Of a stretch of 38,144 nt of DNA, positions 15,282 to 22,045 are shown in pieces. Below the pieces are notes generated by a model. It was not told the DNA's origin and made no database searches. It saw nothing but the letters and a program-made list of their open reading frames with translations. The position numbers and the translations under genes are program-made. Every line of letters starts with the position of its first letter. Positions within the stretch are counted from its first letter, which is position 1. The stretch is from Salinibacter altiplanensis (GTDB lineage: Bacteria > Bacteroidota > Rhodothermia > Rhodothermales > Salinibacteraceae): positions 18,193-56,336 of the forward strand of contig NZ_NCQY01000016.1 of NCBI RefSeq assembly GCF_002894645.1, given 5' to 3'.

Positions 15282-15920
15282 TCAGAGATGCTCGCTCAGC
15301 GTCTTCAAAAGGTCAGCCGAGCCGCCAGATGCGATGTCGAGGACCTCTCCCTCTGGGCCAACGAGGGTCATATTTGGGAGCCCTCTTGCTTCCACCGAGG
15401 CCGACTCGCTCGGCATGCGGGCGAACTTATCTCCGAATTCGCCCATGAGTCCCCCACCTGCGTGTGCGTGGCTCCCCGGCATCTCGCGCTTCTCCAAAAA
15501 CGCCGTTGCCTTCGACCGGGAGCGGTCGAACGAGACGTTCAAGATGGCGAGCCTTTCTGGAGGGTAGCGCTGCCGCGCCTCTCGGAGATCCGGGATCTTT
15601 TCGATGCAGGGCGCGCACCAGGTGGCCCAGAGGTTAAGCAGCACGTAGCGGCTCTCAAAATCAGAAGGTGTGATGGCACGCTCCGGGCCTCGGAGCGCTT
15701 CGATCTCGAAGGCGGGCACCTGTTTCCCAATCTCGGCCTTCCCGGTCTCGGTCTCTCCGCTCTCAGCAGACCTGGTCTGTGCTCGTGCTTCCTGCGCCGA
15801 TAGGCCGAGTAGCGATGCGGCCGACAAAGCAAGGATTAGAACCGATGCTCTCAAGTGGCAGTGAGGTACTGAGTGGCAGTGAGACACTAAGCGGCGGTGA
15901 TGCATCGATAGTTTGGGCAT
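15282..15920 (-). CDS. TlpA-like periplasmic thioredoxin
   Basis: 212 residues. The N-terminus is His-rich, partly from an 18-bp DNA repeat, followed by a hydrophobic signal segment ending A-R-A-Q. The thioredoxin domain carries W101-C-A-P-C105 and a later 'ARGLPNMTLV' cis-proline region. A short T-G-K-A-E-I-G-K repeat precedes it. ATG codons at 15920 and 15905 are both possible starts. It is the second TlpA-like gene within 2.5 kb, so the two may act in the same periplasmic thiol pathway, although they are separated by a decayed gene. Confidence 0.8.
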   Translation of the reverse strand: MPKLSMHHRRLVSHCHSVPHCHLRASVLILALSAASLLGLSAQEARAQTRSAESGETETGKAEIGKQVPAFEIEALRGPERAITPSDFESRYVLLNLWATWCAPCIEKIPDLREARQRYPPERLAILNVSFDRSRSKATAFLEKREMPGSHAHAGGGLMGEFGDKFARMPSESASVEARGLPNMTLVGPEGEVLDIASGGSADLLKTLSEHL

Positions 15921-16114
15921 GCTCTCGGGAAATACTCCGAAAGAAAGCTTGCGAAAGAGAATTTCGAAGCCGGGCTCTCTATTTTACTCGGATGCAGCTG
16001 GGCATTTCGGAATAGTCGTTTTCGCGGGTCCTCATGTCAGTCGAGGTTCATCATAACGCCAACCGACTGGGATGCCGGTCGGGCCGGAAAAGCGACCGGC
16101 AACCTGCCGAAGGC

Positions 16115-16393
16115 CTAACGGTCCTTGGAGCTGCTGTACTTTGCGTTCAGCGACTCGTTGATCTCACGGAGGTTCTTCAGGGCGGCCCACACGGCCGCGA
16201 AGCCAACAGCCGACACAATCCCGGACACCGTAGCCGAAAGTCCCATCCCTCCTGAGAACGGCAAGAATGGAGCCGCTACTGCCCCCAGAAGAGAAAAAGC
16301 AGACAACACGAGAGCGGCAATCGAGACGTACCGGCCCGGCGGCCGCTCTTCTTTCCGGCGCGACCGCTGGCGGCGTTGGCGGGGAGAAGTCAT
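16115..16393 (-). CDS. Small membrane protein, 92 aa
   Basis: ATG 16393 (a GTG at 16405 is also in frame). The start is very basic ('RQRRQRSRRKEERPPGR'). Two membrane helices follow ('YVSIAALVLSAFSLLGAVAA' and a Gly/Ala-rich second one), then a short charged tail. The positive N-terminus predicts an N-in topology. No family recognised. Confidence 0.6.
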   Translation of the reverse strand: MTSPRQRRQRSRRKEERPPGRYVSIAALVLSAFSLLGAVAAPFLPFSGGMGLSATVSGIVSAVGFAAVWAALKNLREINESLNAKYSSSKDR

Positions 16394-16532
16394 TGTGGTT
16401 GACACAGTGGGCGTGGTGGGCGTGATAGACGTGGTGGGCGTTTTCGCAGGTGCCTATTCAGACCGCTCAGGCGGGAACGTCGAGACGCGTTTCCGTCGGC
16501 GGGGAGGCCGGAAGAATGCCGGCTCGTTTTGG

Positions 16533-17051
16533 CTACCGCTTCCCCGAGGTTTTCTCTACGTCCGGCTGAGGCAGAGGGGCGCCCTCCTTCGTCCGATGGT
16601 CGTCTCTGGATTGCTCCCTCGTCCGCCGGTCATCTTTCCACCGGTTATCCGTCCACCGGTCGTCGGAGTACTGGTCATTTGACTGGTCATTGGGGAGCCG
16701 GTATCCCTGCCTCCACACGTCTACGGTTTCCCGGTCTCCGCGTCTGTCCTCGAAAACAACCCATGCAATCTCGCCGGTCGTGTCGCCTTGGACCGACATT
16801 TCCTGTGCCCACTTCCGCGCCGTCGTGAGGCCTTCCACCTTGGCCCTGCACTGCACCTGCCACAAGGCCACGCCCCGCGTCTCTCTCCAGATCACAATGT
16901 AGCGCTTCGGGAACTCGGCCCGATCGGGCCACTTTTCGGCCAAGTGCTCCCGATCTTCGGTGTATGGCGCTTCGGGATTGGCCCGCGGATCGCCGCTCTC
17001 TCGGAGCTTTTTCAGGTCGGATGTGCTCATCTTCAGGTCGGATGTGCTCAT
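16533..17051 (-). CDS. Hypothetical protein, 172 aa, duplicated start and charged tail
   Basis: The first seven codons (M-S-T-S-D-L-K) are present twice in tandem (a 21-bp duplication, 17051-17010), so there are two in-frame ATGs with the same following sequence. The central part ('PKRYIVIWRETRGVALWQVQ', then 'GEIAWVVFEDRRGDRETVDV') looks like a compact alpha/beta domain. The last 50 residues are repeated D-D-R-W / N-D-Q units with high charge. No family recognised. It lies downstream of the 76-aa gene at 17179-17409 on the same strand. Confidence 0.55.
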   Translation of the reverse strand: MSTSDLKMSTSDLKKLRESGDPRANPEAPYTEDREHLAEKWPDRAEFPKRYIVIWRETRGVALWQVQCRAKVEGLTTARKWAQEMSVQGDTTGEIAWVVFEDRRGDRETVDVWRQGYRLPNDQSNDQYSDDRWTDNRWKDDRRTREQSRDDHRTKEGAPLPQPDVEKTSGKR

Positions 17052-17178
17052 AGGACACTGGAAGTCGAGGGAAAGCAGGAGAGGGGCGCCGACGGGAAAG
17101 CGAGACCTCTTCGCTTCGCCGAGCATCAGTGCGCGCCGGCGCCCGATTGAATTGGAACAGCCTCTGATTAGAAAGGGC

Positions 17179-17409
17179 TTACCCGAGAAGATCGGGGTGC
17201 TCTTTTTCCAGGTCAAACGTTCTGTTCAGCTCGACAGAGCTTACCTCCGCAGGACTACTTCCAGCGGACGTGAGCATCTCCGAGAGGCTCTCCTCGAGAG
17301 ACTCGCCGGGATGGACCGACAGTAGTGTGACGGTCTCGTCTGAGAAGGTGATTTTGTATTCGGCGGAGGGGAGGGAAACATCCAGCTCTTCGAGGGTCTG
17401 CGTCGGCAT
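17179..17409 (-). CDS. Hypothetical acidic protein, 76 aa
   Basis: ATG 17409. A small acidic protein ('AEYKITFSDETVTLLSVHPG', then 'ESLEESLSEMLTSAGSS'), probably a beta-rich start and a helix. No signal peptide and no family recognised. It is co-directional with the 172-aa gene 127 bp downstream. A 16-bp tandem repeat (GAGGTATTGAGGAGAG type) lies just before its start. Confidence 0.5.
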   Translation of the reverse strand: MPTQTLEELDVSLPSAEYKITFSDETVTLLSVHPGESLEESLSEMLTSAGSSPAEVSSVELNRTFDLEKEHPDLLG

Positions 17410-17720
17410 AGTTCGAAAGGAGGTATTGAGGAGAGGAGGTGTTGAGGAGAGGAAAGATTGAGGGGAAGCAAGTCAGCAGCTGTTTCTTTCAGCCGGGGAC
17501 GGTGTCTTTGTCCACCTTACCGGGTCAGGTCCATTGTGTGACTTGGGCTTGTGCGTGACTCGGTTCCACGATCAACCAGTGTGCGCAGTTCACGGTTGAT
17601 GTGTCGTCGAACAGTTATGACATATCCTCTATGACATATCCTCGAACAGCTGAGTTAAACAGTTGATACGTCGCTATTGCGCCGGGGTGACCGGGAGATG
17701 CCCTACAGCCCGATGTCTTC
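17410..17720. other. Gene-poor stretch
   Basis: No gene seen. ATCAACC and GGTTGAT form a loose dyad at about 17572-17602, and a 14-bp ATGACATATCCTCT pair occurs around 17617-17644. Confidence 0.35.
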
Positions 17721-19064
17721 TCAAAGCCCAATGTCCTCGGCGGGGTTGTCTTGAAAGGTCCCGGCCTCCTCGACGTACTGGTTGAACGTTTCCCAAGAGG
17801 AATGGCCGGAGTGCTCTTTCACGCGCCGCTCCGGCTTCCCCGCCCGGATCGCCTGCGTGATGAAGCCGGCCCGGAGGGAGTGGGCCGAGTACGTTTCCGG
17901 ATCGAGCCCTGCCGTTTCAGCGTGGCGCTTCAGCACGGTCGACACATACTGGGCCGTCATGGCCGAGGAGCCAATCGATTCGCCCCGGTAGAAACGGCGG
18001 AAGATGTCTCCCTCGAAGTCTCCCTCAACTTCGGTGCCCGCGGCCCGGAGCCACTGCCGAAGCGCCGTTACCGGGCAGGTCTCTCTGCTAGACCCGTAGG
18101 GCAGCCCTTTGACTAGGCCCTCGCCCTCCTGGTCCGCCTTCGACCTCCGGACGTAGATGTTCACGCCCTCTCCCTCGATGAACTCGATGTCTTTTGCGCG
18201 AAGCGCCACCAGCTCACTTCGCCTCAAGGCTCCAGTCCATCCGACCAGAAGCAAAGCCTTATCGCGCATGGCCGTAAGTGTAAGCTCTCCGGTCGGCCCG
18301 TCGCCCGAAGCTGAATACCTAGGCAGGTGCTCGATAATGGACCGGAGGTCTTGGGCCATGAGGGGAGGAGCGCCGTCCTGCCGGCGGGTTTTCTCCCGAA
18401 CGAGGCCTTTCCAAATCTTCCTCAATGGACCCTCGGCCACGGAGGCCGGCGACTCATATCCCTCTTCTTTGTGAACCGACGCAATGGCGGCGAGCCGACG
18501 TTCCAGGGTGGCCAGGCTCAGATCGTCGGCCCGGGCGCCGAGGTAGAGACCAATCGTCTTCGGCTCGGCGGGCAGCCACTCCCGACCCATCCGGGAGCAC
18601 CAGTGCCGGAAGTCTTCCAGATCGGCGGCGTACGCCCGGATGGTGTTCTCTGCCTGCGCGTTGGAGGCAAACTCCTCCAGCCGGCCGAGGCTCTCCTGCA
18701 GCTCCTGCAGGCGCTCGGGGTCTTCTCCAGAGGTGTCTTTTTGAGAAGTGTCACGCCGGGAAGCGTCTTCCCGCAAAACGTCCGGGCGGGTCGGGAGGCG
18801 AGCCATCTCAAGGTTTGCTCGGGGCCAGGCGAGGTTGCTTGTCCAGACGAGTTCGCCGCCAGTGTCGAAACACTCCATCCGGCCGTTCTGCTGAACAGAA
18901 ACGACCGGCGCATTGAAGTGCACAAACTGAGCGCTGCTCATCACGGCGCTCACGCCGGACCTTCGCTCAGAGGGCCAGACGAGCCACGCAGTGTTTTCGA
19001 GCGTGACTGCAGGGCCGCCGTGCCGGAGGAGCTTCAATGTGGGGGCTCCGATGGGCTCGGGCAT
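17721..19064 (-). CDS. Tyrosine recombinase (phage-integrase/Xer-like) with N-terminal extension
   Basis: 447 residues. The catalytic set is complete: R281 in 'GALRRSELVAL', K309 in 'RRSKADQEG', H395-x-x-R398 ('HSLRAG'), H421 ('SGHSS') and nucleophile Y430. A core-binding domain precedes it (about 125-230). The first 86 residues are unusual for this family, yet their codon usage is coding-like ('FDTGGELVWTSNLAW'). An internal ATG at 18806 would remove them. Residues 97-118 are an Asp/Ser/Lys repeat made by a short DNA duplication. It probably integrates or excises a mobile element; the inverted repeat at 19179-19216 lies upstream of its start and could be its site. Confidence 0.88.
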   Translation of the reverse strand: MPEPIGAPTLKLLRHGGPAVTLENTAWLVWPSERRSGVSAVMSSAQFVHFNAPVVSVQQNGRMECFDTGGELVWTSNLAWPRANLEMARLPTRPDVLREDASRRDTSQKDTSGEDPERLQELQESLGRLEEFASNAQAENTIRAYAADLEDFRHWCSRMGREWLPAEPKTIGLYLGARADDLSLATLERRLAAIASVHKEEGYESPASVAEGPLRKIWKGLVREKTRRQDGAPPLMAQDLRSIIEHLPRYSASGDGPTGELTLTAMRDKALLLVGWTGALRRSELVALRAKDIEFIEGEGVNIYVRRSKADQEGEGLVKGLPYGSSRETCPVTALRQWLRAAGTEVEGDFEGDIFRRFYRGESIGSSAMTAQYVSTVLKRHAETAGLDPETYSAHSLRAGFITQAIRAGKPERRVKEHSGHSSWETFNQYVEEAGTFQDNPAEDIGL

Positions 19065-19178
19065 TCGGCAATTGGGGAAGTCATTGCATTACATTTCGCG
19101 CATCCGCCCGCGAGAGGGCGCATGCTTTAGCTGCCCGGCGGGCCGTAGCTTAGGACTGTAACGTAGCGTTCAGCTCCC

Positions 19179-19216
19179 CCGATAACAACCGGTAACCCCG
19201 CATTATCGGTTGTTAT
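19179..19216. promoter_or_regulatory. Inverted repeat upstream of the tyrosine recombinase
   Basis: ATAACAACCG (19182-19191) and CGGTTGTTAT (19207-19216) are exact inverse complements with a 15-nt spacer. CCGATAA (19179) and TTATCGG (19203) form an overlapping dyad. The right half shares a 13-mer with 2501-2513. It may be a recombination core or an operator for the divergent genes on either side. Confidence 0.45.
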
Positions 19217-19221
19217 AATTT

Positions 19222-19359
19222 ATGCCACCAAAATGGGTACTGAGTCGGGGCAGGTTGTGTCCCGACGAGGAGAAGCGCGCGGCCTTCCGGCGGGTGCGCG
19301 ACGAGCTGGCCGACTGGATCGATACGGCGTTTGGAGATGCCGCAGAGACGACCTCGTAG
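19222..19359 (+). CDS. Small hypothetical protein, 45 aa
   Basis: ATG 19222 begins six bases after the inverted repeat, divergent from the recombinase. The frame has strong G/C third positions and reads 'RGRLCPDEEKRAAFRRVRDE', then 'LADWIDTAFGDAAETTS'. The stop lies in an 18-bp tandem pair (AGAGACGACCTCGTAGTT). No family recognised; a short DNA-binding or accessory protein for the recombinase is possible but not shown. Confidence 0.5.
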   Translation: MPPKWVLSRGRLCPDEEKRAAFRRVRDELADWIDTAFGDAAETTS

Positions 19360-19692
19360 TTAGAGACGACCTCGTAGTTGACGTCGCGGCTGATGTCGCA
19401 ATTGAGGTCATAATTGACGAAGGGCAGGGATCTTTGACGGAGGGCAGGGATCTTCAGTCCGCCGAAGGCTCCAACCTTGTAAGGAGAGGTTTCAACCCTG
19501 CGAGGAAGGGTCGCGAGATGATGGCGATCGGCAGTCCGGCCGCGCTGCCAGACGGGACCGGGATTCTATCTCCCATCGGGCCCGACTCGGTCAGAGGAAA
19601 TCGCTTTCTGTGGATGCGGCTACGCATTCCATCCGTTCGGCCTCCGTCCGGCAAGCGCGTCGCACTCACTGAGGCCCGGCGGGTTAAGAAAA
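19360..19692. other. Gene-poor stretch with short tandem pairs
   Basis: After the 45-aa gene a plus-strand frame continues but has no separate start. The stretch holds a 20-bp tandem pair (GACGAAGGGCAGGGATCTTT type, about 19417-19456). No other element seen. Confidence 0.35.
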
Positions 19693-21843
19693 TCAGCCCT
19701 GAGCCGCTGACAGGGGAAAGGGCGGCTGCCCTGAAATCTCCGGCCCACGGAGATCAACGGGCGCTCCTCCGTTCCGAGCAGCTAGGCGGAAGCGAGCTGT
19801 CCGTAGAGGGGTCGGGTCCGCCGCCCGTGGGGTCTCGACCGGCGACGGAATCGTGACCATCTCGGTTTCAACGTTATCCTCAGTGACCGTCACGACTCCA
19901 ATCCCCTGCGCACTGCTGTCCACGTATCTCAGGTGGGAATTGTGAGCAGGGTTGGCGGCCTGTAGGCCCTGGCGGGCGCTTCCCGTTTTTGCTGCGGTGA
20001 CAGACGCCTTCGCGCCGTGCAGGAAGGTCATGTTCAGCGATACCTCCTGGTCTCCCTGTATTCGGCCATCGCCCGTAACGAGGGGACGCAGCGCACTGTC
20101 GGGGCCGATGGCCTGGAGGAGAGCCTGAAAAACGCTCGGGGAACTGATGCCACAGATCGAAAACTCTGCGCCAAGGGTGGGCTCGGCCGCCGCCTCTGGG
20201 CCGGAATGCTCGTACGTCGGGCTGACTGCGCCGGCAAACGTGTTGTGGTTGTCGCCAGAGAGGGAGACAAAGTTTGTGATCTCCTGCGTCTCCAGAAAGC
20301 GCATCAGCTCCTCGCGCTCTCGGAGGTACCCGTCCCACGTGTCGGTTGTAAAGACTACCGTTTCGCCTTCTGGATCGACAGAATCGAGGTCCAGCCGCAT
20401 CGGAAGCGTCGGCACCGAGTGGCCCCACACCTTCCACGTTGCCTCTGAGCTTCGCATCACGTCCTTCCACCAGCGCTTCTGGCGGGGCCCGAGCATCGTT
20501 CCGGGGGGCTGATCGCGCCGCACGTTGGAAATTTCGGTATCGCCGATCATGATCGAGTCTGGCGGATTCCCGTCGTTGTACGTCTTTCCAGCGTCGAAGG
20601 CCTCCACGGCCCGAAGAGGGGCCAGGTACCGGTCGGTGCCCCCGATGCGGCGGTTGATCTCTGGAGGAATGGGGTGCGCCGACCGATACGACCGTGTGTC
20701 TGTCAAAACCAGTTCCAGGTGGCGGCCCCACCGAAACGACCGGTAGATCGTCAGCGTGTCGACCGCTGCCTGATTGTTCTCATCAGAGTGAACCTCGGTC
20801 CCTCGGTCTGCTTCGAGCGGAGTGTTCTCGACGGCCGCTTCTGTGAAGTCCTTTGCGTGCGAGGGTTGGTCAGAGGTGCCGGGGTGGTCGGAAAGGACCG
20901 CCGGAATGAACTCGAACCAGGCTCGATTGGCGGCGACCTTTCGCTGCTGGGCCGGGTCCCTCCCGCTCTCATATGTCGCCGCGCTCTGCCACGCGTCGTT
21001 GCTAAACTCGTGGTCGTCCCAGATATTCACGAATGGGAATCGGGCCCGGGCCTCCTGAAGATCCGGATCAGACAGGTACCTCTTGTACAGGTGCCGATAG
21101 TCGGCCAGCGTCCGCGCATGACGCTCCGTCCCGTCGGGGCCGTGTTGCCCACCATCGGGAAAATCGGGCATTGTTCGCGCCTCTCCGTACCCGAGTCCTT
21201 CGTAGATGAAGTCTCCGAGATGCAGGACAAAGTCGATTTTCTTCTCCGGGGAGGCCGAAGCGTCCTCTTCCAAAAGCCATCGGTAGGCCCCGAAGTGGCC
21301 CGCCTCGTACGCTTGACACGACGCAAAGGCGAATCGAACTGAAGTGTCCTCATCCGGCGCGGGGGCTGTCTTCGTTCGCCCCACATGGGCCGGGCGGCTC
21401 CCGTCCGGGGCCTCGAACCGGTAATAGTAGGTCGTACCTGGCTGGAGGTCTTCGACCAGCACCCGCGCCGTATGGTCGCTCTCAGCAGGAGCGCTGATCT
21501 GTCGCTCAGCCACCACCGTTGAGAAGTCCTCGTCCCGGCTTACGTGGAGGGCCAAAGGAATGGATGAGCCCTGCTTGCCCTTCCCCCCTGCCTCCGCAGA
21601 TGATCTCTCTGGGGGCGATTTCTCTGGGGGTGATTCGCGCGTGGCCCGCGTCCAGAGCATCACCGACGTGGGAAGTGGATCTCCAGACGCCAGTCCCTGC
21701 GGGAACTGGTAGGTCACGCCGGAGCGGCCCGGGGCAGGAGAAGCAGGCGCGCCTGTGGTCGTGCCAGGGAGGCTTGCGGCGACTGCAAAGCAACCTGCTC
21801 CCTTCAGAAACCTCTCAAGAAATGCGCGGCGGGACGTTGGCAT
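19693..21843 (-). CDS. phoD: PhoD-family alkaline phosphatase/phosphodiesterase, Tat-exported
   Basis: 716 residues. The N-terminus has the twin-arginine signal S-R-R-A-F-L, so the enzyme is exported folded with its metals. A PhoD N-terminal beta domain ('YQFPQGLASGDPLPTSVMLW', 'LQPGTTYYYRFE') is followed by the metallophosphoesterase domain. Its metal-site segments are visible: 'FAFASCQAYE', 'LHLGDFIYEG', 'IWDDHEFSND' and 'SLSGDNHNTF'. The protein is longer than usual, partly through a Pro/Glu/Ser insert ('ESPPEKSPPERSSAEAGG') near residue 75. It releases phosphate from phosphodiesters or phosphomonoesters. It lies 200 bp downstream of the TonB receptor on the same strand, a likely nutrient-uptake pair. 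A 19-bp tandem pair precedes the start. Confidence 0.9.
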   Translation of the reverse strand: MPTSRRAFLERFLKGAGCFAVAASLPGTTTGAPASPAPGRSGVTYQFPQGLASGDPLPTSVMLWTRATRESPPEKSPPERSSAEAGGKGKQGSSIPLALHVSRDEDFSTVVAERQISAPAESDHTARVLVEDLQPGTTYYYRFEAPDGSRPAHVGRTKTAPAPDEDTSVRFAFASCQAYEAGHFGAYRWLLEEDASASPEKKIDFVLHLGDFIYEGLGYGEARTMPDFPDGGQHGPDGTERHARTLADYRHLYKRYLSDPDLQEARARFPFVNIWDDHEFSNDAWQSAATYESGRDPAQQRKVAANRAWFEFIPAVLSDHPGTSDQPSHAKDFTEAAVENTPLEADRGTEVHSDENNQAAVDTLTIYRSFRWGRHLELVLTDTRSYRSAHPIPPEINRRIGGTDRYLAPLRAVEAFDAGKTYNDGNPPDSIMIGDTEISNVRRDQPPGTMLGPRQKRWWKDVMRSSEATWKVWGHSVPTLPMRLDLDSVDPEGETVVFTTDTWDGYLREREELMRFLETQEITNFVSLSGDNHNTFAGAVSPTYEHSGPEAAAEPTLGAEFSICGISSPSVFQALLQAIGPDSALRPLVTGDGRIQGDQEVSLNMTFLHGAKASVTAAKTGSARQGLQAANPAHNSHLRYVDSSAQGIGVVTVTEDNVETEMVTIPSPVETPRAADPTPLRTARFRLAARNGGAPVDLRGPEISGQPPFPLSAAQG

Positions 21844-21844
21844 A

Positions 21845-21882
21845 TGGTCAAGCTATCAGTGACTGGTCAAGCTATCGGTGAC
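21845..21882 (-). repeat. 19-bp tandem pair directly upstream of phoD
   Basis: TGGTCAAGCTATCAGTGAC is followed at once by a copy with one change, ending two bases before the start codon. A change in copy number would alter the ribosome-binding region. Confidence 0.95.
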
Positions 21883-22045
21883 AGGGCAAGTGATCCGGGA
21901 AGCAGGATACCGGCCGGCTTCGTCTGCACGTGCATTCCATCCGGACATGCACCTGCACCTGCACAGATGCACCTGCACAGATGTCTAGCACGAGCCAGCC
22001 GGGCACGCGGCTACGTGGCAAAGTGATACGCCACAGGGCGCGTCG

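Noticed and set aside
19880..20731. Alternative minus-strand frame of 283 codons
   Set aside because: It lies inside phoD in another frame and has an Arg/Pro-rich composition typical of a shadow.
21845..21910. Pho box upstream of phoD
   Set aside because: A CTGTCAC-like sequence is present, but its partner at the expected spacing does not match; the region is dominated by the 19-bp pair.
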